From positions 1 to 9,738 of the forward strand of contig BQJH01000097.1 of NCBI GenBank assembly GCA_021604605.1: a DNA stretch of 9,738 nucleotides, read 5' to 3'. The stretch is from Hyphococcus sp. GTDB taxonomy: Bacteria > Pseudomonadota > Alphaproteobacteria > Caulobacterales > Parvularculaceae. Of this stretch, positions 1 to 6,032 are shown piece after piece; the first letter of the stretch is position 1, and every line of letters starts with the position of its first letter. The notes under the pieces are model-generated. The model did no database searches and was not told the DNA's origin. It saw only the letters and a list, made by a program, of their open reading frames with translations. The position numbers and the translations under genes were made by a program.

Positions 1-367
1 CGCCAGATGCTGAATTAGCGAGATCTGCGCCCAACGCGATCAGTGCGCCAACAATAACCACCGACGAAACGGCGTTCGTGACGGACATCAACGGGGTGTG
101 CAGCGCAGGCGTTACCGACCAGACCACATAATAGCCGACGAAGATCGCCAGAATAAAAATCGTGAAGAGAAAGACGAAGTCAGAGATAGGGCTTGCCGCC
201 GCCAGCACTGCAAGCTGATCAGCAATTGAGCGCGCCTGCTCAGCGGCAACCGTTGCCGCCTCAGCATTGCCACTGGCATTTGCTGCGGCCGACTCTGCCG
301 TTTGCGCGAGTTCTTCAGCAGTCTTGGCTGCTTGCTCGATTTCTTCGCGTCTGTCTTGTATCGCCAT
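1..367 (-). CDS. pntAB: NAD(P) transhydrogenase subunit alpha part 2 (PntAB), cut by the left edge
   Basis: This is the membrane part of the alpha subunit of proton-translocating NAD(P) transhydrogenase, which uses the proton gradient to make NADPH from NADH and NADP+ at the inner membrane. The first 122 residues are visible and no stop is reached. Residues 1-60 form an Ala/Glu/Gln-rich, probably helical extension without a membrane segment. Residues 62-83 are the first membrane helix, followed by the strongly conserved family motif WSVTPALHTPLMSVTNAVSS (83-102) and the start of a second helix (103-112). The ATG overlaps the TAA stop of pntAA by one base (TAATG), so the two are probably translationally coupled; a GGGAG lies six bases before the start, inside the end of pntAA. 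A separate alpha-2 polypeptide is the Rhodospirillum rubrum arrangement, unlike the fused PntA of E. coli. pntB is expected just outside the window. Confidence 0.93.
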   Translation of the reverse strand, partial: MAIQDRREEIEQAAKTAEELAQTAESAAANASGNAEAATVAAEQARSIADQLAVLAAASPISDFVFLFTIFILAIFVGYYVVWSVTPALHTPLMSVTNAVSSVVIVGALIALGADLANSASG

Positions 368-1602
368 TACTGGCTCCCTTCCGGGTTTTCCTGATTATCA
401 TCGCTATCGTTATCGGTATCATCGGCGCCATCATCCGCCGTCGTTTCATTAGCCGGTTGCGATGTCGATGGCGCATTCACAAACCCTGGATGAATTACGG
501 CGCCGTCTCTCGTTAGAGCAATGCCTTTGAAAATATCATCATCCCAATCGACGACGAACTCTTTCTTATCTGCATCCCAGAATGCAGAAACGAAGTTATA
601 GATATTGCGCGCCAATAGGCTGGAAGCATCCGCGGCTAGCCGTCCCGGCACATTGTAAAACCCAAGGATAGTTACGCCGCCAATCTCGATCGCCTCGCCC
701 GGCCGTGTGAGCTCGACATTACCGCCCTGCTCCGACGCCAGATCAACAATTACCGAACCCGGTCGCATCCCTTGCACCATCGCCTCGCTAATTAGCTTTG
801 GCGCAGGCCGCCCGGGGATGAGCGCTGTCGTAATAACGATATCCTGCTTTTTAATGTGCTCTCCGACAAACTCCGCCTGACGGCGTTGAAAGTCTTCCGA
901 CATTTCCTTCGCATAACCGCCCTCAGTTTCAGCGTCCTTCATCGCTTCTTCATCGACGGTAACAAAAGTCGCCCCAAGACTTTCGACTTGTTCTTTCGCC
1001 GCGTAACGCACGTCCGTTGCGGATACGACCGCGCCAAGACGGCGGGCCGTAGCAATTGCCTGAAGCCCGGCAACGCCAGCGCCCATGACAAAAACTTTTG
1101 CTGCAGCAATTGTTCCCGCCGCCGTCATCATCATCGGCAATGCTTTGCCAAAATACGCAGACGCATCAATGACAGCTTTATAGCCCGCAAGGTTTGACTG
1201 CGAGGAGAGCACATCCATCGACTGCGCACGGGTTATGCGCGGCATGAAATCCAATGCAAAGGCATCAACACCCAGGCGCGCATAGGTCTCAACTTCTTCC
1301 TGCTCATTATGTGGTGACAGGATCGCAGCCATTTTGGCGCCGCGCGGTAAAAAGCGAAGCTCTTCACTGGTCGGGCGTTGCACTTTGATTACAAGATCTG
1401 CTGACTGCGCTGCATCAGCCCCGCTAGGGCTGATTGTGGCGCCGGCTTCTTGATAGGCTTCGTCAGAAAAACGAGCCCCTTCACCTGCGCCCATTTGCAC
1501 AGCCACGTCAGCGCCCAAGCCAACAAACTTTTTTACGGTCTCCGGCGACGCCGCGACACGGGCTTCACCCGATCGCGTTTCTTTTAGTACGGCAATTTTC
1601 AT
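367..1602 (-). CDS. pntAA: NAD(P) transhydrogenase subunit alpha part 1 (PntAA)
   Basis: This is the soluble NAD(H)-binding domain I of the transhydrogenase, 411 residues, which passes hydride to NADP+ bound on PntB. It begins with the family's typical MKIAVLKETRSGEARVAASP. The QSNLAGYKAV stretch (135-144), the nucleotide-binding glycine motif GAGVAGLQAI (174-183) followed by the acidic Asp197 region, the ITTALIPGRPAPKLI segment (258-272) and LASEQGGN (288-295) are all in place, so it should be active. GGAGG sits four bases before the ATG. It lies 31 bp after the coxIV-like gene and overlaps pntAB by one base, so all three are probably one transcript. The unusual part is the C-terminus: residues 376-411 form a low-complexity tail rich in Asp, Asn, Glu, Ser and Thr. 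From memory, the usual alpha-1 subunit ends near 375-385 residues; that comparison was not computed. Confidence 0.96.
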   Translation of the reverse strand: MKIAVLKETRSGEARVAASPETVKKFVGLGADVAVQMGAGEGARFSDEAYQEAGATISPSGADAAQSADLVIKVQRPTSEELRFLPRGAKMAAILSPHNEQEEVETYARLGVDAFALDFMPRITRAQSMDVLSSQSNLAGYKAVIDASAYFGKALPMMMTAAGTIAAAKVFVMGAGVAGLQAIATARRLGAVVSATDVRYAAKEQVESLGATFVTVDEEAMKDAETEGGYAKEMSEDFQRRQAEFVGEHIKKQDIVITTALIPGRPAPKLISEAMVQGMRPGSVIVDLASEQGGNVELTRPGEAIEIGGVTILGFYNVPGRLAADASSLLARNIYNFVSAFWDADKKEFVVDWDDDIFKGIALTRDGAVIHPGFVNAPSTSQPANETTADDGADDTDNDSDDNQENPEGSQ

Positions 1603-1633
1603 TTGGCCTCCGGAGGCGTCATTTTGTTAGGCG

Positions 1634-1858
1634 CTAGTGGGAGAAAAAGATTTTAACAACGAGATGAACAAACACATAGACAAAGACGCCAGCAAATATG
1701 GAAAGGAAAATACCGTTTGCCATCACTAGGCTTGTAAAAAACATGGTCAGCGCCATTGCCAATGGTACGCCGATTTCAGCCGACGCTGTCATAATCCCCT
1801 GATAAGAACGCTGGTGTTCTTCTGCGTCCTGTACTTTTTGCATCGTTTCGTCCGTCAT
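1634..1858 (-). CDS. aa3-type cytochrome c oxidase subunit IV-like small membrane protein
   Basis: A 74-residue membrane protein of the kind annotated in alphaproteobacteria as aa3-type cytochrome c oxidase subunit IV. This small accessory subunit sits against the catalytic oxidase; its exact role is not settled. Residues 1-20 are polar, with the EEHQRSYQGIM stretch (13-23) matching the short conserved segment before the membrane helix in this family. Two hydrophobic segments follow (about 30-48 and 49-72), whereas many members have one, so this is a two-helix variant. A weak ribosome binding site (AAGGG) lies about eight bases before the ATG. The gene is 31 bp upstream of pntAA, an order I recall from several alphaproteobacterial genomes. 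No oxidase core genes are in the window. The assignment rests on length, the short motif and context, so a general small membrane protein remains possible. Confidence 0.75.
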   Translation of the reverse strand: MTDETMQKVQDAEEHQRSYQGIMTASAEIGVPLAMALTMFFTSLVMANGIFLSIFAGVFVYVFVHLVVKIFFSH

Positions 1859-1935
1859 AAGTCACCCTTTAGCTATTTCACTTTTTTGACGGAATTCAAC
1901 GCTTTGGGCAAGTCTCTTGCCTCGTGCGCGGGCAA

Positions 1936-2931
1936 TTATCCTCCGGCGCGAACTGGCCAGGTGCTTAACAGAGTGCGCATGGCCGTGATAAAGGCGATGG
2001 GCTCGTCCATCATCAAATGGTGATATGCGTTTGGCATCATCACAAAGGGAGAACGCCCCTTGGCCTGATCACGCAAATGCTTGAGGGCGTCGCCCTGAGC
2101 AAATTGTGACTTTTCCCCATAGATGAAGGCTAAGGGGCACCTGGATGCGCGCAGCAAGTCACGCTCGAAGTGAATCTCGAAGTTCTTTCCCTTGGAGGGG
2201 TCGAATTTCCAGGTCCAGCCTTTTTCCCCAGCCTGGTCATTCAAATCCATCGGCGCCTGCTTGAGGCCCTGCCGGGCAATATAATCGACCAGATAAAGAT
2301 GCTCTGCGGGCTGGTTTGGCAGGAACCGAAACCGCTGGATTGGTTCTTCAATCTTTGAATAGACCCGCATGGTTGGCGGTCCGGGCGGCGTTTTCTGGTC
2401 TTTGTTCGCTTTTATGACAGTGTAACCCTCATCTGGGTCCGGCACCCCCAATGGGCTATCGATGACGACCGCGCCGCCGAGCCGGTCCCCTTCTCTCTCG
2501 ACAGCGGCGAGCGTCACCCACCCGCCAAAGCTGTGCCCGACAATGATCGGGCGCCCATGGTCCGCAAGGCCCGCCTCGCCGATTACGGCAAACAGCTCAT
2601 CAACGAGCAAATCCAGTGAATATTGATCACGCCAATCAGAATCACCCATACCGGAAAGGTCCAGGGCGCCAACGCGGCGATCCTGGGCAAAAAACGGCGC
2701 AAAAGGACGCCACCAGTTACGGTGCGCCCGCCCGCCATGCACAAACAATATCCCGCGTTTGTTCGGCTTACCCCAGGCCGAATAGGTGATCTTTGCTCCC
2801 TTGACCTCGACCGACTTCTCTTCACTGGGCGTGTTGATAGCCCAGTTAAACCAATCAGGCGCCGGCGGGATCGCCCCGCCAAGATCAGCAAGCGGGCGGA
2901 TGAGGTCTTCTTTATTGATCGTTTTAGACAT
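1936..2931 (-). CDS. alpha/beta hydrolase, cytoplasmic
   Basis: A 331-residue single-domain alpha/beta-hydrolase without a signal peptide; substrate unknown. Seen in sequence: the oxyanion-hole strand and loop GILFVHGGRAH (60-70), LDLSGMGDSD (91-100), the nucleophile elbow VGHSFGG with Ser134, and a C-terminal histidine in the YHHLMMDEP segment (303-311; His304 or His305). The residue normally used as catalytic acid after strand 7 (GxxD) reads GEKS here, so the acid must lie elsewhere or the family uses another residue. A Lys/Pro/Gly-rich cap region occupies roughly 165-260. I chose ATG at 2931; an in-frame GTG at 2949 would add six residues, and neither has a clear Shine-Dalgarno sequence. 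Downstream the coxIV-like gene starts after 77 bp, so readthrough into the pnt operon is possible. Esterase, epoxide hydrolase and C-C hydrolase activities cannot be told apart. Confidence 0.88.
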   Translation of the reverse strand: MSKTINKEDLIRPLADLGGAIPPAPDWFNWAINTPSEEKSVEVKGAKITYSAWGKPNKRGILFVHGGRAHRNWWRPFAPFFAQDRRVGALDLSGMGDSDWRDQYSLDLLVDELFAVIGEAGLADHGRPIIVGHSFGGWVTLAAVEREGDRLGGAVVIDSPLGVPDPDEGYTVIKANKDQKTPPGPPTMRVYSKIEEPIQRFRFLPNQPAEHLYLVDYIARQGLKQAPMDLNDQAGEKGWTWKFDPSKGKNFEIHFERDLLRASRCPLAFIYGEKSQFAQGDALKHLRDQAKGRSPFVMMPNAYHHLMMDEPIAFITAMRTLLSTWPVRAGG

Positions 2932-2969
2932 GGGGCAAACTGTCTTCACTTTATTCTAAATGTCGTCTT

Positions 2970-2997
2970 TAGATAACGCAGCGCAGCATAATATCAA
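2970..2997 (-). promoter_or_regulatory. candidate promoter for the alpha/beta hydrolase
   Basis: On the minus strand TTGATA (2997-2992) and TATCTA (2975-2970) lie 16 bp apart. This would start transcription near 2962, just before the GTG (2949) and ATG (2931) start choices. The -35 is good, the -10 only fair. Inferred from consensus alone. Confidence 0.3.
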
Positions 2998-3028
2998 CTC
3001 CCGCACTTACCCGTCGTGAGTATTCGCC

Positions 3029-3044
3029 GTTAACAGAAAATTAA
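3029..3044 (-). promoter_or_regulatory. CtrA-type recognition site (TTAA-N7-TTAAC)
   Basis: Read on the minus strand the sequence is TTAATTTTCTGTTAAC, an exact match to the full consensus TTAA-N7-TTAAC of the alphaproteobacterial cell-cycle regulator CtrA. On the plus strand it still reads TTAA-N7-TTAA. It lies in the divergent spacer, about 124-139 bp before the response-regulator ATG at 3168 and about 80 bp from the candidate hydrolase start site. Its place fits control of the regulator gene better than of the hydrolase. The match is seen in the sequence; binding is inferred. Confidence 0.55.
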
Positions 3045-3101
3045 TTGGTGAACGTATGGTTATCGAAAAAGTGGAAAAAAGCGTTTCGGAATGACACGGA
3101 T

Positions 3102-3117
3102 TTAAACCGATCTTTAC
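3102..3117 (+). promoter_or_regulatory. degenerate second CtrA-like site
   Basis: TTAA-N7-TTTAC on the plus strand, one mismatch in the second half-site, 58 bp downstream of the perfect site and 50 bp before the regulator's ATG. Such near matches are common in AT-rich spacers, so this is weak unless the two sites act together. Confidence 0.2.
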
Positions 3118-3167
3118 TTGCGCGCGCCAAGGTAACCGCCAAGCAGTTACTGATGGATAACGTCCTC

Positions 3168-4646
3168 ATGGTGAAAACCGTATTAATCGTCGATGACGAC
3201 CCGACGCAGCGACGCCTTATGCGCGCTGTTTGTGAAAAAGCCGGCTACCCTGTGTTGCAAGCAGATAGCGGTGAAAATGCACTTGACCTTTTGCGCAGTG
3301 AGCAAGGCAATGACATTGGCCTAATGATGCTCGACCTCAGAATGCCGGGCCTTGGCGGCATGGAAACTTTAAAGCGCGCCCGGAACTTCCGGGAAGATTT
3401 GCCTGTTATTGTTTTAACCGCACAAGGCGGCATCGATACGGTTGTTGAAGCGATGCAAAATGGCGCGACTGATTTCTTCGTCAAACCCGCTTCACCGGAG
3501 CGAGTCGTAGTCTCCATCAATAACGTCCTTAATCTGACGACGTTAAAAGGTGAAGTTTCACGCCTGAAGCGCAAGCATGAAGGCGCTATGGGGTTCAAAG
3601 ATCTTATTGGTGAAAGCCCGGCGCTCACTCATGTGATGAAGCTCGGCGAGCGCGCCGCGGTTTCCAATATTCCCATACTGATAACTGGTGAATCCGGTAC
3701 CGGTAAGGAAATGATTGCCCGCGCCATTCAAGGTTCATCTGAACGCTCACGCAAACCATTCATCACTGTAAACTGCGGCGCCATTCCAGAAAACCTTGTT
3801 GAAAGCATTTTATTTGGCCATGAAAAAGGATCTTTCACTGGCGCAAACGCAAAACACATCGGCAAGTTTCAGGAAGCTGATGGCGGCACGATCTTCCTCG
3901 ATGAGGTTGGTGAGCTGCCACAGGATATGCAGGTAAAACTCCTGCGCGTTCTGCAAGAAGGCGAAGTTGATCCGATTGGATCAAAACGCCCCGTCAAAGT
4001 CGATGTTCGCGTCATTTCTGCGACGAACCGCGATCTCGCTGAAGACGCCAAGAACGGTACTTTCCGCGAAGATCTGTTTTATCGCTTGAACGTTTTTCCA
4101 ATTGAAGTCCCTCCCTTACGCAATCGTACTGAAGATATACCAGCGCTTATCGATCATTTTATTGGACGCTATAATGCTGAAGAACGCCGTGATGTGCGCG
4201 GTGTCCGCCATGAAGTCCTCGAAGTACTAACGGCACAACTCTGGCCAGGTAATGTGCGTCAACTGGAGAACACCATTTTCCGTGCTGTGGTACTGGCGGA
4301 GAGCGCTTATCTCTCTGCAGAAGACTTTCCAACGCTTGCAGTTGAGTTTTCCGCCGCCGGCATTCAGTCAGGCCCACCGGTTGTGAGTGAAGACATTCCC
4401 TCCCCGGAAAAGGGGGAAATGCCGATCCTTGGCGCCCCAACCAACGAAACACATGAAGCTGTGGCTGTCTTTGACCGCGAAGGTCACCTGCGGTCACTGC
4501 AGGAGATCGAAAAGGATCTCATTGCTCTCGCCATTGAGACTTATGAGGGCAAAATGTCAGAAGTCGCCCGCCGCCTCGGCATGGGCCGCTCCACTCTTTA
4601 TCGAAAATTACGTGAGCACGATCTGGAAGTGCGCCGCGCGAGCTGA
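3168..4646 (+). CDS. sigma-54-dependent response regulator (receiver, AAA+ and Fis domains), TacA/NtrC-like
   Basis: A 492-residue two-component regulator that, once phosphorylated, should drive open-complex formation by sigma-54 RNA polymerase. The receiver domain (3-120) has the acidic pocket Asp10/Asp11, phospho-acceptor Asp56 (MLDLRMPG), Thr84 and Lys106 (FFVKP). The AAA+ domain (about 145-385) has Walker A GESGTGKE (174-181), the sigma-54 contact loop as GSFTGA (221-226; usual GAFTGA), Walker B GGTIFLDE (239-246) and the arginine-finger region FREDLFYRLNVFP (299-311). A linker (390-440) leads to a Fis-type helix-turn-helix, EVARRLGMGRSTLYRKL (465-481). The frame is open upstream to a TTG at 3045, but homologous receivers begin at VKTVLIVDDD, so I use ATG 3168; ATG 3153 is the alternative. 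The CtrA-like site upstream recalls Caulobacter tacA, a CtrA-controlled sigma-54 activator. Orthology with TacA is plausible but unproven. No sensor kinase is adjacent. Confidence 0.93.
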   Translation: MVKTVLIVDDDPTQRRLMRAVCEKAGYPVLQADSGENALDLLRSEQGNDIGLMMLDLRMPGLGGMETLKRARNFREDLPVIVLTAQGGIDTVVEAMQNGATDFFVKPASPERVVVSINNVLNLTTLKGEVSRLKRKHEGAMGFKDLIGESPALTHVMKLGERAAVSNIPILITGESGTGKEMIARAIQGSSERSRKPFITVNCGAIPENLVESILFGHEKGSFTGANAKHIGKFQEADGGTIFLDEVGELPQDMQVKLLRVLQEGEVDPIGSKRPVKVDVRVISATNRDLAEDAKNGTFREDLFYRLNVFPIEVPPLRNRTEDIPALIDHFIGRYNAEERRDVRGVRHEVLEVLTAQLWPGNVRQLENTIFRAVVLAESAYLSAEDFPTLAVEFSAAGIQSGPPVVSEDIPSPEKGEMPILGAPTNETHEAVAVFDREGHLRSLQEIEKDLIALAIETYEGKMSEVARRLGMGRSTLYRKLREHDLEVRRAS

Positions 4647-4672
4647 GTTTTGAGCATCAATTCTAGAAAAAT

Positions 4673-4706
4673 ACCGGCCTGAGCAACTGCTCTGGCCGGT
4701 TTTTTT
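4673..4706 (+). terminator. intrinsic terminator of the response regulator gene
   Basis: ACCGGCC (4673-4679) pairs perfectly with GGCCGGT (4694-4700); inside it, after one T-T mismatch, GAGC pairs with GCTC around an AACT loop. A run of seven T (4700-4706) follows. It lies 26 bp after the regulator's stop, so the regulator is probably transcribed alone. Confidence 0.9.
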
Positions 4707-4724
4707 GTGTCCATACTAAATGGC

Positions 4725-4754
4725 TTGCAAAGCGGCCTGCTTCAAATGTAGCAT
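4725..4754 (+). promoter_or_regulatory. candidate promoter of the PAF-acetylhydrolase-like gene
   Basis: TTGCAA (4725-4730) and TAGCAT (4749-4754) are 18 bp apart, between the terminator and the ATG at 4792. The match is moderate and the position fits a separate transcription unit. Confidence 0.3.
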
Positions 4755-4791
4755 TAATATGTTGATTCATCACTGATGACAGGATGTGACC

Positions 4792-5934
4792 ATGCTCCGC
4801 ATAATTTTTGCACTGTTGTGTCTCATTCTCACGCATGCATGCGCAAAGCACGGCGCCTTCATCAACCCGCGTTTTGTTGGTCTTCAGGACCTTACTGTTA
4901 CGGACAATACGCGGTCCGACATCGTCAATTCGGAGACTGATCGGCGCTTTGCGGTCAGAATCCTTTATCCCACCTGCCAACAACTAACTCCGGCGCCTTA
5001 TGTCGACGACGCTCTTCTGGATGCGTTACAAGCAGACGATTATTTCTTCCAGCAAGAAGAAGTGTTTCAGTCATGGGGCGTGCGAACGCTCGCCAGCAAA
5101 GATGCGCCTGAATGCAGTGGTCCCTGGCCGGCTGCAACTCTTTCAATCGGCCTCGGCGTATCAGGGTTTCAATACTCCCTACTCGCAGAGAAATTAGCCA
5201 ATGCTGGAATCGTGACTATAATTATTGACCACCCTTACGGCGCTCATTCACGACTACCGGATGGCACGATATTGAACTCAAATGATGACAAAGATTTAGC
5301 CCGTATAGACGAAGACCCTACGATCCTGGCCGATCGAACAAGTGATTGGGCGCGCGACATCTCCATCGTCATTGATCGGTTAGTCGAAAAATCTCTTATC
5401 GAGGGTCTAAACATTAATACTGAAAAACTATATGCAATTGGGCATTCCATGGGAGGCGCCGCTGCACTTGACGCATGTCTGTATGATGATCGGCTAGCCG
5501 GATGCGTTGATATGGATGGCGCGCCTTTTGGAACCAAGGCCATGGAAGCAGGATTGAAGGGCGACAACCTCATTCTTTTTTCAAACCCACTCTATACCGA
5601 AGTAGACCATGCTGCTCGTGGACGCACAAAAGAAGATTGGGATGCAATGGGTGAGCAAATCAACGCTCTCTGGAGTGACATAATCACCAAAAGTGACGGC
5701 AAAGTTCACCGTGTAAGTGTGGCGGGAACAGGCCATATGAGTTTTTCTGACGCTCCAATTGTTATGCCTGATGCAATCAACCGATTTGGAGGAAAGCCGA
5801 TGGCGCCGGAACGGGCGATGGATGCGATTAGTGGTGTTCTGATTGCCTACATGGATCAAAACCCAAATGAGATTGACACATTTGAGGCTTACCTGGAGCA
5901 CATCCCGGAACTAAATCTCCTCAAACCAAACTAA
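4792..5934 (+). CDS. exported alpha/beta hydrolase of the platelet-activating factor acetylhydrolase type
   Basis: A 380-residue serine hydrolase with an N-terminal signal peptide (hydrophobic 3-15, cleavage near the ACA at 17-19; Cys17 is a poor lipobox candidate because His precedes Ala). FAVRILYPT (53-61) matches the opening strand of plasma-type PAF acetylhydrolase and its dienelactone-hydrolase relatives. The nucleophile elbow is GHSMGG with Ser219, followed by DMDGAPFG with Asp242 and GTGHMSFSD with His315. The Ser-to-Asp distance of 23 residues equals that in human plasma PAF acetylhydrolase (Ser273-Asp296), which supports the fold. Bacterial members cleave short or oxidised acyl esters of lipids; the substrate here is unknown. 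ATG 4792 is preferred over the upstream GTG 4786 because AGGA lies seven bases before it. The P450 gene follows after 98 bp, so joint lipid metabolism is conceivable but not shown. Confidence 0.83.
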   Translation: MLRIIFALLCLILTHACAKHGAFINPRFVGLQDLTVTDNTRSDIVNSETDRRFAVRILYPTCQQLTPAPYVDDALLDALQADDYFFQQEEVFQSWGVRTLASKDAPECSGPWPAATLSIGLGVSGFQYSLLAEKLANAGIVTIIIDHPYGAHSRLPDGTILNSNDDKDLARIDEDPTILADRTSDWARDISIVIDRLVEKSLIEGLNINTEKLYAIGHSMGGAAALDACLYDDRLAGCVDMDGAPFGTKAMEAGLKGDNLILFSNPLYTEVDHAARGRTKEDWDAMGEQINALWSDIITKSDGKVHRVSVAGTGHMSFSDAPIVMPDAINRFGGKPMAPERAMDAISGVLIAYMDQNPNEIDTFEAYLEHIPELNLLKPN

Positions 5935-5992
5935 CCTCAATTTCCTGTCACGATAGCACCCGAAACATTGCCCCATAGCAGCGCTTTGTGCC

Positions 5993-6018
5993 ATGACCAT
6001 GGCTTTGTACTTGGTCAT
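5993..6018. promoter_or_regulatory. inverted repeat in the P450 leader
   Basis: ATGACCA (5993-5999) and TGGTCAT (6012-6018) are perfect inverted repeats separated by 12 bp. The left arm is itself part of a smaller palindrome, CCATG-AC-CATGG (5991-6002). The right arm ends directly at the AGGA that serves as ribosome binding site for the P450. It could be a repressor operator or an RNA hairpin that hides the ribosome binding site. No T-run follows, so it is not a terminator. Confidence 0.4.
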
Positions 6019-6032
6019 AGGATGCTCATTTA

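Noticed and set aside
1906..1922. GGCAAG-TCT-CTTGCC hairpin between the hydrolase and the coxIV-like gene, as a terminator
   Set aside because: On the minus strand the stem is followed by AAAGCG, not a T-run, so it is not an intrinsic terminator in the direction needed.
3045..3167. A 41-codon N-terminal extension of the response regulator from TTG 3045
   Set aside because: The extension is basic and unlike anything before receiver domains. It overlaps the CtrA-like control region, and the domain starts normally at ATG 3168.
4721..4754. A sigma-54 (-24/-12) promoter near TGGCTTGCA before the hydrolase gene, as a target of the adjacent activator
   Set aside because: The required GG-N10-GC spacing is not met; the ten bases after GG lead to GG rather than GC.
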